From: Pseudomonas sp. R76
GTDB taxonomy: Bacteria > Pseudomonadota > Gammaproteobacteria > Pseudomonadales > Pseudomonadaceae
Assembly (NCBI RefSeq): GCF_009834565.1
Contig: NZ_CP019428.1
Span: forward strand, 4,340,001-4,404,000
DNA: 64,000 bases
Direction of reading: 5' to 3'
Part shown: in pieces, positions 17,533 to 25,634 of the stretch
Layout: the number at the start of each line of letters is the position of its first letter
Position numbering within the stretch: position 1 is the first letter of the stretch
Notes under the pieces: generated by a model
The model's input: only the letters and a program-made list of their open reading frames with translations
Told to the model about the DNA's origin: nothing
The model's database searches: none
Position numbers and translations under genes: made by a program

Positions 17533-18929
17533 GTGAGATCGGCCAACTGACAGCGGTGCAACTGCTGCAGCATTTTCGTGACAAGACCTTGTCGCCAGTG
17601 GAGGTCACCGAAGACGCCCTGCTGCGTATCGAGCGCTACAACCCGGTGGTGAACGCTTACTGCCATGTCGATCCGCACGGGGCACTCAACGCGGCACGCG
17701 CCTCGGAACAACGCTGGTTCAAAGGCCAACCCTGTGGCGCGCTGGATGGCGTGCCGTCGTCGATAAAAGACCTGACGCTGACCATCGGCATGCCGACCCG
17801 CAAGGGCTCGCGCACCTCATCTGCCGAGGGGCCGTGGGACGTGGACGCGCCCTTCTCGGCCTTGATGCGCAAGGCCGGCGCAGTGCTGCTGGGCAAAACC
17901 ACCACGCCGGAATTCGGCTGGAAAGGCGTCACCGATAACCCGTTGTACGGCATCACCCGCAACCCGTGGGACACCCGAACCACGGCGGGCGGCTCGTCCG
18001 GTGGCGCGGGCGCGGCGGCGGCGTTGAACCTCGGCGTGTTGCACCAGGGCAGCGACGCCGGGGGTTCGATCCGCATACCCTGTGCGTTTACCGGCACCTT
18101 CGGCATCAAGCCGACTTTCGGTTATGTGCCGCAATGGCCGGCCAGTTCCATGACGATTTTGTCGCACCTGGGGCCGATGACACGCACGGTGGAAGACACC
18201 GTGCTGATACTGCAAACCGTGGCACAAGCGGATGCGCGCGATGGCCTGATCGGTGCGCCGCGTGCTACGCCATGGCTCACGCCAGGTACGGACTTGAAAG
18301 GCTTGCGCGTGGCCTACAGCCCCACGTTCGGTTATGCGAATGTCGACCCGCAGGTCGCCAAAGTCGTCGCCCAAGCCGTTGATGGTTTGGTGCAACTGGG
18401 CGCGCAGGTCGAGGAAATCGACCCGGGTTTCAGCGACCCACTGGAGGTGTTCAGCACCCTGTGGGCGGCGGGCGCCGCACGCCTGACCGGCTCGATGAGC
18501 GAGGCACAAAAACAGCTGCTCGACCCGGGCTTGCTGCGCATTGCGCAACGCGGCGAACAACTCAGCCTGCGCGACTTCAACGACGCCCTCGAAGCCCGCG
18601 CCGCACTGGTCGCGCGGATGGCGGCATTCCATGAGCATTACGACGTACTGGTCTCGCCGATGATGCCGATCACCGCGTTCGAGGCCGGGCACAACGTGCC
18701 GCCGGGCTCGGGGATGAGTGAGTGGATGGAGTGGACGCCGTTTACCTATCCCTTCAACCTCACCCAGCAACCGGCCGCGTCGGTGCCCTGCGGGCTGGCG
18801 GCGAATGGCTTGCCGGTGGGGTTGCATGTGGTGGGCGCGCGTTTTGCCGATGAGCAGGTGTTGCGGGTGTGCCAGGCTTACGCCAAGGCGTTCCCCACCG
18901 AACACCTTCAAGCACCGCGCGGGCTCTGA
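17529..18929 (+). CDS. Amidase-signature family hydrolase
   Basis: This 466-residue protein has the full amidase signature. The catalytic lysine is in SSIKDLTLTIG (about 76-86), the GGSSGGAGAA loop with the cis-serine lies near 153-162, and the nucleophile serine is in SDAGGSIRIPCAFTG near 178-190. It hydrolyses a carboxamide to acid and ammonia; gatA-like and AtzF-like enzymes are relatives. It is the last gene of the importer operon. Together the operon imports an amide-like compound, and two successive hydrolases release nitrogen from it, which is an inference from co-location. Confidence 0.92.
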   Translation: MSEIGQLTAVQLLQHFRDKTLSPVEVTEDALLRIERYNPVVNAYCHVDPHGALNAARASEQRWFKGQPCGALDGVPSSIKDLTLTIGMPTRKGSRTSSAEGPWDVDAPFSALMRKAGAVLLGKTTTPEFGWKGVTDNPLYGITRNPWDTRTTAGGSSGGAGAAAALNLGVLHQGSDAGGSIRIPCAFTGTFGIKPTFGYVPQWPASSMTILSHLGPMTRTVEDTVLILQTVAQADARDGLIGAPRATPWLTPGTDLKGLRVAYSPTFGYANVDPQVAKVVAQAVDGLVQLGAQVEEIDPGFSDPLEVFSTLWAAGAARLTGSMSEAQKQLLDPGLLRIAQRGEQLSLRDFNDALEARAALVARMAAFHEHYDVLVSPMMPITAFEAGHNVPPGSGMSEWMEWTPFTYPFNLTQQPAASVPCGLAANGLPVGLHVVGARFADEQVLRVCQAYAKAFPTEHLQAPRGL

Positions 18930-19021
18930 ACTGCAGCGTTCGACCGCGGATCGCGCCGTGCATCTGCGCACGCACCTGGCTTATAATTCGCGCTTCATTT
19001 TTGTTGCGCGGATTGTTTCAA

Positions 19022-19297
19022 ATGCTATTCATAAGGACCGTTCTGGCGAGCGCAGTGCTCGCCATCCTGCCGACCGTAGCCCTCGCTACAGCGCTGGATT
19101 TGACCTATGAAGCGCCTGTTACCGAGGCTGTACCCCAGGCTGCGCCGGCTACGGCCAAATCGTTGTTCCCGGTGACGACCAAGCCGCCGGTGACATTCGA
19201 CTACACCTGTAAAGGCCCGCGCTGCCAGTATGAAGATGACCTGGAGCAGCGCCACGACGACCAGACGACACACAGTTGGTCTATCGGGATTCAGTAA
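19022..19297 (+). CDS. Small secreted protein of unknown function
   Basis: A 91-residue product with a clear signal peptide (MLFIRTVLASAVLAILPTVALA, about 22 residues) and a short mature part that is proline- and charge-rich. The mature part has one cysteine pair (CKGPRC) and ends HSWSIGIQ. A TATAAT at 18982-18987 lies about 35 bases upstream and may be its own -10 element, so it need not be part of the amidase operon. No strong ribosome site is seen. I do not recognise the family. Confidence 0.6.
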   Translation: MLFIRTVLASAVLAILPTVALATALDLTYEAPVTEAVPQAAPATAKSLFPVTTKPPVTFDYTCKGPRCQYEDDLEQRHDDQTTHSWSIGIQ

Positions 19298-19511
19298 CGA
19301 CCATTAGCTGGAATGCAATTAGCGGTGGGGACATATCCGTTATCTGGGGATGGTTAATATGGGTTCCTCCCTTACGGCGGGCGACGGGGTGCCTAAGATC
19401 AAGATCAAAATCTACAGCACGGCGGCCTAGTAGCCGACCTGAGTGGTTAGATCAAAAGCTAGCCGAGGCGGCCCGACAGCCGACCTGTTCATTGAAGCTG
19501 AACTCAATCAA
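19298..19511. repeat. Deleted copy of a large Pseudomonas intergenic repeat
   Basis: Two blocks (about 19328-19385 and 19397-19450) match the reverse complement of blocks at 63678-63738 and 63415-63473. In this copy they are adjacent, whereas at 63.4-63.7 kb they are separated by about 200 bases that include a long cruciform. A further degenerate duplicate of the second block follows at about 19451-19488. No gene is seen here. Confidence 0.7.
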
Positions 19512-19599
19512 ATGTGGGAGCTGGCTTGCCTGCGATGGCATCAACTGTGTCTCACTGATAGACCGAGGTGCCCGCATCGCAGGCAAGCCAGCTCCCACA
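19512..19599. repeat. REP-type inverted repeat, family 1
   Basis: Arms ATGTGGGAGCTGGCTTGCCT and AGGCAAGCCAGCTCCCACA flank a variable loop containing GACCGAGGTGCCCGCATCGC. Together with the neighbouring repeats it fills the 478-base gap between the small secreted gene and the convergent hypothetical gene. Confidence 0.9.
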
Positions 19600-19642
19600 G
19601 AAAAGCAAAGCACAGCAGTCTGGCGGCCGAACTCGGTTAAAT

Positions 19643-19746
19643 TGTGGGAGCGGCGGTGCGACGATTCGACTTGCTCGCGAAGGCGGTGCTTCAGTCAGCT
19701 CATTTGTAACTGACCCACTGCATTCGCGAGCAAGCCCGCTCCCACA
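19643..19746. repeat. REP-type inverted repeat, family 2 (TGTGGGAGCGGCGGTGCGAC)
   Basis: The left arm reads TGTGGGAGCGGCGGTGCGAC and continues to TTGCTCGCGAA; the right arm is TTCGCGAGCAAGCCCGCTCCCACA. It differs from family 1 by the GCGGCGGTG core and has a second copy at 43261-43379. Confidence 0.88.
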
Positions 19747-19775
19747 GTTTTTAATCGCATTCCACTACTAAGCAG

Positions 19776-20315
19776 TCACACCGATTTATTCCCCAACTGA
19801 ATCAATGCGCGCAAGCCGCCCGCTGATGTACGTGGAGGTGATTCAGGTTTTAAAGGCAACGCGTCGATTATTTGCTGCAGTTCGCGTCTGTTAACAGGCG
19901 GTCTCAAACCTGCCTTATTCATAAACTTTGCAATGCCGTCTTCCCACGGAAAATATATAACTTCGCCCTCGTAGTTCACAGCTATGGGCTCCACCAGCTT
20001 CACGCTTTCATTGCCCATCAGAAAAAGTAGGAAGTGTTCATATCGATCATCCGCAGGCGATTTGGAATCATTCTTTACCGACCTATTAAATGAATCCAAC
20101 ACGCGCACGAGCCCCTCCCTTAATTGAAGCAGCTCGGGATTTTTACCATCGCGTACAAATTTCTGAATGGCCTGCTCATACGCTGCTGGTCCTGCATTTT
20201 CTTTCGTATCTGCGGTGTTTACTTGTGACTCAGAGGCATGCAGGTCATCGTGACGCGGCCCTGACATGGCCAGGTCGATTGGGGAGTGCGTTGAAGGATT
20301 TATCATAAGGATCAT
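19776..20315 (-). CDS. Hypothetical protein, AT-rich orphan
   Basis: A 179-residue soluble protein with no signal peptide or membrane helix. The first 45 residues are polar and low in order (STHSPIDLAMSGPRHDDLHA). The rest looks helical and charged (AIQKFVRDGKNPELLQLREG, then LVRVLDSFNRSVKNDSK) and ends in a basic tail. By eye its DNA is clearly richer in A and T than its neighbours, a sign of transfer. An AAGAGA ribosome site supports the ATG at 20315 over one nine bases later. A disordered polar N-terminus followed by a helical domain resembles secreted effectors, but I recognise no motif and no secretion genes are nearby. Confidence 0.65.
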   Translation of the reverse strand: MILMINPSTHSPIDLAMSGPRHDDLHASESQVNTADTKENAGPAAYEQAIQKFVRDGKNPELLQLREGLVRVLDSFNRSVKNDSKSPADDRYEHFLLFLMGNESVKLVEPIAVNYEGEVIYFPWEDGIAKFMNKAGLRPPVNRRELQQIIDALPLKPESPPRTSAGGLRALIQLGNKSV

Positions 20316-20482
20316 GGTCTCTTGGTAGGTCTACGGGTGATGTCTTGCTTACCCCTGTGTGGACTTTTTCCAACGCCAGTTGCATCAGTTTGTGTAACAA
20401 GACTAAACCGCCTCTCGCTAAACAGAGGCCGGGGAGTAAACCCTCTGGTCTACAATGCCCGCCCATCATCCTTGGGGGCTCC

Positions 20483-21053
20483 ATGGACATCGAACTGGCA
20501 CGCACCTTCCTCGAAATCACCCGCTCCGGCAGCCTGGCCGCCGCCGCCGAGAAACTGCACGTCACCCAGACCGCCATCACCGCCCGGGTGAAAAACCTCG
20601 AAAGCCAGCTGGGCAGCACGCTGTTCATCCGCAATCGTGCAGGTGCACGCCTGACCGCCGATGGCGAGGCCTTTGTGGTGTACGCCAACCAGTTGCTGCA
20701 AACCTGGGAAGCCGCAAAACGTGACCTGCCGCTGCCCGATGGCTATCGCAACGTGCTGCACATTGGCGGTGAGGTCAGCCTGTGCGGCGCTGAGCTTCAA
20801 CCTCAGGCCGCTGGCGTTGCAGTACATTCTGGAAAATGGCGGCGCCGGGTATTTCCGCACGCGCGTCGTGCAGAGCTACCTGGACAGCGGCGTGATGCAG
20901 CGCGTGCCGAAGGCGCCGGAGTTCAGTTTCCCGACGTACCTGGTGTATTCACGGGCGCGGGATTCGGCGGTGTTGCAACAGGCGTTGGGGTTGCTGCGCG
21001 AGGTGGTCAAGGCCGAAAGTGACTGGTCGCAACGCTGGGACCCGCTGATTTGA
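20483..21053 (+). pseudogene. LysR-family regulator, internally deleted and frameshifted
   Basis: The first part reads as an intact LysR helix-turn-helix (MDIELARTFLEITRSGSLAA, then HVTQTAITARVKNLESQLGS) through the start of the effector domain to GGEVSLC, near 20786. The frame then continues into nonsense. A second frame from about 20787 to 21053 reads as a LysR C-terminus (AALSFNLRPLALQYILENGG through VVKAESDWSQRWDPLI). The middle of the effector-binding domain, on the order of 100 residues, is missing, and the join shifts the frame. The full protein cannot be made; a truncated DNA-binding fragment might be. Confidence 0.88.
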
Positions 21054-21111
21054 ATCACCCTGGGCCTGCGCACATGCTAGCCTGCGGGTGTTTCCTCTTG
21101 CAGCCTTACCG

Positions 21112-22116
21112 ATGAACAAGAAAAAGTCCGTCACCATCAGCGACATCGCCAAACGGGTTGGCATGACCACCATCACGGTGTCCCGCGCGCTGAGCAAACC
21201 CGACCTGGTCAAGCCCGCCACCCTGGCGCGCATTCTCGAAGTGGCGCGGGAGCTGGACTACGTGCCCAACGCCTTCGCGCGCGGGCTCAAGCGCAGTGAA
21301 AGCCTGATCATCGGCGTAATCACCGCCTCGGTGGACAACCCGTTCTACAGCGAGATGATCAAGGCGATTTCCCGCGAGGCGAAAAAGCACGGCTACACCA
21401 TCATGCTGGTCGACACCGATGAGTTGGAGGAGCTGGAAAGCAAGGCCGTCGACACCTTGCTGGGCTACCGCGTGGCGGGGATCATCCTGTCGCCGGTCTC
21501 CGACGAGCCGAGCTACCAGCCCGACTATCTGGAGCGCCTCGGCAACGGTAAAACCCCGGTGGTGCTGCTTGACCGCACGATCCACGACAGCCCGTTCAGC
21601 CGCGTGGTGCTCGACAACTATCACAGCGGCATCCAGGCCGCGCACTACTTGCTGCGCCAAACGCCGGACCTCAAGCGCCTGCTGGTGCTGACCGGCCCCG
21701 AGCATTCACGCATTACCGTGGAACGCCTCAAGGGCCTGCGTGAAGTGCTCGCCGAACACCCGCACATCCAAGTAGAAGTGCAGGCCGGCGACTACACGCT
21801 GATGCCGTCTTACCTGCACACCCTCGACTACCTGGCCGAGCACTCGGCGCCGGACGCGATCATGGGCTTCAACCAGTTGATCACCCTCGGCGCGTTGCGC
21901 GCGCTGCGCATGCACAACATCGCCCACGACAGCCTGACCATCTGCGGCATCGACCGCCTGCCCTTCGCCGATATCTTCGGCGTGCCCATCGCGTGCGTGG
22001 CCCACGACGCCTCCCTGGCCGGCAGCAGCGCGGTGCGCCTGTTGTTGGATCGCCTGGAAGACCCGTACAAGCCACGCGACAAGGTGGTGATCGCCGGCCA
22101 GTTGGAAAACGGCTAG
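21112..22116 (+). CDS. LacI-family transcriptional regulator of the adjacent polyol operon
   Basis: This 334-residue protein has the LacI helix-turn-helix at the N-terminus (TISDIAKRVGMTTITVSRAL, about 6-25), the hinge helix region (NAFARGLKRSESLIIGVI), and a periplasmic-binding-like effector domain. It is convergent with the sugar-alcohol operon on the minus strand. The two genes end on one shared palindromic CTAG (22113-22116). A LacI-type palindrome lies before the first gene of that operon at 29124-29143 and is its probable target. The effector is presumably the polyol or its phosphate. Confidence 0.93.
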   Translation: MNKKKSVTISDIAKRVGMTTITVSRALSKPDLVKPATLARILEVARELDYVPNAFARGLKRSESLIIGVITASVDNPFYSEMIKAISREAKKHGYTIMLVDTDELEELESKAVDTLLGYRVAGIILSPVSDEPSYQPDYLERLGNGKTPVVLLDRTIHDSPFSRVVLDNYHSGIQAAHYLLRQTPDLKRLLVLTGPEHSRITVERLKGLREVLAEHPHIQVEVQAGDYTLMPSYLHTLDYLAEHSAPDAIMGFNQLITLGALRALRMHNIAHDSLTICGIDRLPFADIFGVPIACVAHDASLAGSSAVRLLLDRLEDPYKPRDKVVIAGQLENG

Positions 22117-22838
22117 CGGCTGGTGTAACCGCCATCAATCGGCAGGCTGACGCCGCTGATCATGCTCGCGGCATCGCTGAGCAGGAACAGCACCGGCAAA
22201 GCGACTTCCACCGTTTCAGCAAATCGCCCCAGTGGAATCGCCGCCAGCGCCGGGTCGCGCTTGGCCGGGTCGGACCAGGCCATGGTGGCCATGGGCGTGA
22301 GGGTGACCGTGGGGTTGACGCTGTTGACACGAATCCCAAAGCGGCCCCACTCGGCGCATTGCACGCGGGTGATCGCATCGAGTGCAGCCTTTGAGGCGCA
22401 GTAGCCGAGGTGATCATCCAGCGCGACCAGTGAGGCTTGGCTTGAGACATTGACGATGCTGCCGGCGATCTTCGCTTCGATCATCTTTGCCGCCACACGG
22501 CTGGCGACCTGGGCGGCAGCGCGGGCGTTCACCTGCATCACCTGGTCGAACGCCTCGGCGCTGATGGCGGCGGCGGGTTCCAGGCGCGAGATGCCGGCGC
22601 AGTTGACCAGGCCATGCAACGGGGGCAGGTCTTGCAGGGCGTTGTCGAGGGCGAGGCTGTCGGCGATGTCCAGGCAAAGGCTGTGGCAACCCAACGTTGC
22701 CAAGGCTTGCGCGTCGCGGCCCAGCGCGAATACTTCGGCGCCGCTGGCGATCAGTTGCAGGGCGATCTCACGGCCGATGCCGCTGCTGGCACCGGTGACG
22801 AGGATGCGTTGGTGGGTGAAGTTGAAGGCTGCGTTCAT
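22113..22838 (-). CDS. Short-chain dehydrogenase/reductase (polyol/xylulose-reductase-like)
   Basis: The 241 residues carry the classical SDR motifs: TGASSGIG (about 15-22) for NAD(P), NCAG (79-82), catalytic Ser132 or Ser133, Tyr146 and Lys150 (YCASK). The sequence style is that of L-xylulose reductase/DCXR-like enzymes that interconvert keto sugars and polyols. It is the last gene of the six-gene polyol operon, but a REP element lies between it and the kinase gene. The longer upstream frame is REP-encoded; the ATG at 22838 is the true start. Confidence 0.9.
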   Translation of the reverse strand: MNAAFNFTHQRILVTGASSGIGREIALQLIASGAEVFALGRDAQALATLGCHSLCLDIADSLALDNALQDLPPLHGLVNCAGISRLEPAAAISAEAFDQVMQVNARAAAQVASRVAAKMIEAKIAGSIVNVSSQASLVALDDHLGYCASKAALDAITRVQCAEWGRFGIRVNSVNPTVTLTPMATMAWSDPAKRDPALAAIPLGRFAETVEVALPVLFLLSDAASMISGVSLPIDGGYTSR

Positions 22839-22870
22839 GGGCACTATTCCAAAAACAATGAGAAGACCCC

Positions 22871-22975
22871 TGTGGGAGCTGGCTTGTCGGGTCGCCGCAT
22901 CGCTGCGATAGCGGTGTATCAGTGACAAATGAGCTGGCTGACCCACCGCTATCGCAGGCAAGCCAGCTCCCACAT
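22871..22975. repeat. REP-type inverted repeat, family 1, inside the polyol operon
   Basis: Left arm TGTGGGAGCTGGCTTG, right arm GCAGGCAAGCCAGCTCCCACAT. It occupies the gap between the kinase stop and the SDR start, where it could stabilise the upstream mRNA or reduce expression of the last gene. Confidence 0.9.
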
Positions 22976-22992
22976 TTCCGGACCGGGTTGAA

Positions 22993-24525
22993 TCAGTTGG
23001 CTTGCAGGCTGTGCATGATGGGTTTTAAAGCCGGATACAACTTCAAATACTCGCCAAACGCCCGGTCGTACACCGCGACATTCTCGCGCTTGGGCTGCGC
23101 CCTCAACGCCAACTGCACCCAGCCCTTTTCCATTTCCCCATCACTCACCAACCCCACCGTGTGCGCCGCCAGCAACGCCGCGCCCAGTGCCGCTTCCACC
23201 TCCTGCACGATGGTGTAGACCGGATACCGCGTGACATCCGCAATAATCTGCATCCACAAATCCGAATGGCTCGCGCCACCCACCACAATCAAACGCGGGT
23301 CCAGCGAGTGCGCGCCCTGGGTTCCGGCTTCGATGTTGTGGCGCAGGGCAAAACTCACCCCTTCCAGCACCGCGCGGTACAGGTGGATGCGGCTGTGATA
23401 CAGGTTCAGCCCGACAAAACTGCCGCTGGCGCGGTCATCCCACACCGGGCTGCGCTCGCCCATCAAGTACGGCAGGAACAACAAGCCTTCGCTGCCGGCC
23501 GGGATCGTCATCGCGCTCTGCTCCAGCAACACCAGGCTGTCCTGCCCGGTGGCGTTGGCCTGCTGTTCCTCGGCCTGGCAGAACTGCTCGCGAAACCAGC
23601 TGACCGACGCGCCGGCGGTGATCGCCCCGCCGAAGATGTACAGGTCGCGCTGGCCGTTGTAGACGTGCGGCATGCTCACCAAGCCATGGCGTGCATCGAC
23701 GTGCTGGTTCAAGTAGCCCCAGCACATGCTGGTGCCGATCATCGCCACATGGTTGCCCGGTTGCGTGACGCCCGCTGCCAACGTCGCCATGGCGGCGTCC
23801 ACGCCACCGGCAAGAATCGGCGTGCCCGCCTGCAGGCCCAGGCGCGTGGCCCAGCTTTCCAGCAGCCCGCCCACCACTTCGCCGGAATACACCAGCCGCT
23901 CGGGCATCATCGCCAAGGGAATGTCCAACGCCGCGAGCATCTCTTCGGACCAGCCGCGCTGCGCCACATCGTAGACACCGCCGATATTGCCGGCGCTGCT
24001 GTGGTCCACCGCCAACTCGCCGGTCAGGCACCAGTTGATATAGCTGTTGGGCGGCAGCAGGTAGCGGGTTTCGGCCCACACCTGCGGCTGGTGCTGCTTG
24101 AGCCAGAGCATCTTGGTGAAGCCGTAGTAGCTGTCCACCGAGTTGCCGGTGACCGCGAACAAACGCTCCAGGTCGACATGCTCACGCACCCACGCCACTT
24201 GTTCGCCGGCACGGCGGTCCATCCAGATCAGGCACGGGTGCAGCGGCGTGATCTGCGCATCCACGGCAATCCCCGAGCCGCCGTACAGGCTGCTGATACA
24301 CAGCGCCTTGACCTGCGCGGCCGCGACGCCAGCCTTGGCCATGCACTGCGCGACGCAGGCCTCGACGGCGTCCAGCCAGACCTGCGGCCATTGCTCGGCC
24401 CAGCGCACTTTCGGGGTATCCACGCGATAACCCTGGCTGTGCTGGGCGATGATCGTGCCTTGACCATCCACCAGCAGCGCCTTGGTGCTCTGGGTTCCAA
24501 TGTCGACGCCCATTACATAGTTCAT
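22993..24525 (-). CDS. FGGY-family carbohydrate kinase
   Basis: This 510-residue kinase has the N-terminal phosphate-binding GVDIGTQSTKALLVDGQG (about 6-23) and the C-terminal LFLPYLMGERSPVWDDRASG and IVVGGASHSDLWMQIIADVT, both FGGY signatures. It resembles xylulokinase and the ketotetrose/polyol kinases. In this operon it would phosphorylate the keto sugar made by the dehydrogenases. It starts three bases after the stop of the zinc dehydrogenase gene. The exact sugar is not determined. Confidence 0.93.
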   Translation of the reverse strand: MNYVMGVDIGTQSTKALLVDGQGTIIAQHSQGYRVDTPKVRWAEQWPQVWLDAVEACVAQCMAKAGVAAAQVKALCISSLYGGSGIAVDAQITPLHPCLIWMDRRAGEQVAWVREHVDLERLFAVTGNSVDSYYGFTKMLWLKQHQPQVWAETRYLLPPNSYINWCLTGELAVDHSSAGNIGGVYDVAQRGWSEEMLAALDIPLAMMPERLVYSGEVVGGLLESWATRLGLQAGTPILAGGVDAAMATLAAGVTQPGNHVAMIGTSMCWGYLNQHVDARHGLVSMPHVYNGQRDLYIFGGAITAGASVSWFREQFCQAEEQQANATGQDSLVLLEQSAMTIPAGSEGLLFLPYLMGERSPVWDDRASGSFVGLNLYHSRIHLYRAVLEGVSFALRHNIEAGTQGAHSLDPRLIVVGGASHSDLWMQIIADVTRYPVYTIVQEVEAALGAALLAAHTVGLVSDGEMEKGWVQLALRAQPKRENVAVYDRAFGEYLKLYPALKPIMHSLQAN

Positions 24526-24528
24526 AGC

Positions 24529-25608
24529 TCAGACCACCGGCTTCAACAGCACCTTGATCGACTTGGTCGAATTGGCCAGCTCGAACGCTTCGGCAAAGTC
24601 GTCCAGCGGGAAGTCATGGGTGACGATGCCCTTGGAGGTGACCAGCCCGCGTTCGAACAGGTCGATGGCAATCGGGTAGCAATACGGGCCAAGGTGCGCG
24701 CCGCGTACATCGAGTTCTTTGCGATCGCCAATGATCGACCAGTCGACGCTGGTCTCGGCGCCGAACACGCTGAACTCGACAAAGCGCCCGAGCTTGCGGA
24801 TCAGGTCCAGGCCCTGGGTCACGCCAGCCGGCACGCCGGTGGTTTCGATGTACACGTCGCAGCCGTAGTTGTCGGTGAGGCCGTTGATGATGTCGCGGGC
24901 GTTGTCGCGGGACGGGTTGATCACCACGTCGGCGCCGAACTGCTTGGCCAGTTCGAGGCGCGCGTCGACCATGTCGATCACCACCAGTTTTTTCGGGGTT
25001 TTCAGTGCGGCCACCTGGACCATGCACAAGCCCAGGGTGCCTGCGCCGGCAATCACCACCACGTCATCGAGCTGGATTTCCCCGCGGTTGACGGTATGGA
25101 TCGAGCACGCCATGGGTTCCACCAACGCCGAGTCTTCCAGCGACACAGACTCGGGAATCTTGTGCACGATGGCCGTCTTCGGAATGCGCATGTACTGGGC
25201 CATGCCGCCTTCGGCCACTTCACGCTGGAAGCCGAAGATGTTGTGCACCTCGCACATCCAGTATTTGCCCGACTTGCAGAAGCGGCACTTGCCGCACGGT
25301 ACGATCTGCTCGGCAATCACCTTGTCGCCAACCGCGACTTCAAAGTGTTCCTCGGCGCCCTCGCCCACTTCCTCCACGTAGCCGAAAAACTCATGGCCCG
25401 GCACCACCGGCGCCTTGACCCACGGGTTGTCGCCACCCCAGAACATCGCCGCGCCTGAATGGCATTTGCAGTCACTGGCGCAAATGCCGCAGGCGGCGAT
25501 GCGAATCACCAGTTCATTAGGGCGCGCCTTGGGTTTGCCGATGCGCTCCAGGCGGTAGTCTTTCGGGCCGTGGCAGACGACGGCTTGCATTTCGGTGTGC
25601 TTGTCCAT
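24529..25608 (-). CDS. Zinc-dependent alcohol dehydrogenase, erythritol/L-threitol dehydrogenase-like
   Basis: The 359 residues form a medium-chain dehydrogenase. The catalytic zinc site is GICASDCKCHSG and GHEFFGYVEEVGEG, the structural zinc cysteines are in CGKCRFCKSGKYWMC (about 100-114), and the NAD-binding loop is GAGTLGL near 185. The opening MQAVVCHGPKDYRLE, with an unusual cysteine-rich CASDCKC segment, matches proteins annotated as erythritol/L-threitol dehydrogenase (EltD of Mycobacterium smegmatis is the characterised example). It probably oxidises a C4 or related sugar alcohol to a ketose, which the kinase then phosphorylates. An AGGA ribosome site supports the ATG at 25608. Confidence 0.85.
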   Translation of the reverse strand: MDKHTEMQAVVCHGPKDYRLERIGKPKARPNELVIRIAACGICASDCKCHSGAAMFWGGDNPWVKAPVVPGHEFFGYVEEVGEGAEEHFEVAVGDKVIAEQIVPCGKCRFCKSGKYWMCEVHNIFGFQREVAEGGMAQYMRIPKTAIVHKIPESVSLEDSALVEPMACSIHTVNRGEIQLDDVVVIAGAGTLGLCMVQVAALKTPKKLVVIDMVDARLELAKQFGADVVINPSRDNARDIINGLTDNYGCDVYIETTGVPAGVTQGLDLIRKLGRFVEFSVFGAETSVDWSIIGDRKELDVRGAHLGPYCYPIAIDLFERGLVTSKGIVTHDFPLDDFAEAFELANSTKSIKVLLKPVV

Positions 25609-25634
25609 GGTGTTCGGTCCTGTCTTGTAGGAGT

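Noticed and set aside
20410..20429. GCCTCT/AGAGGC hairpin as terminator or attenuator of the LysR remnant
   Set aside because: Short stem, no T-run, and no leader peptide or other support.
23161..25458. 765-codon open frame on the plus strand
   Set aside because: It is antisense to the FGGY kinase and zinc dehydrogenase genes, rich in His, Gln, Arg and Ala, with no known domain. It is a high-GC codon-position shadow.
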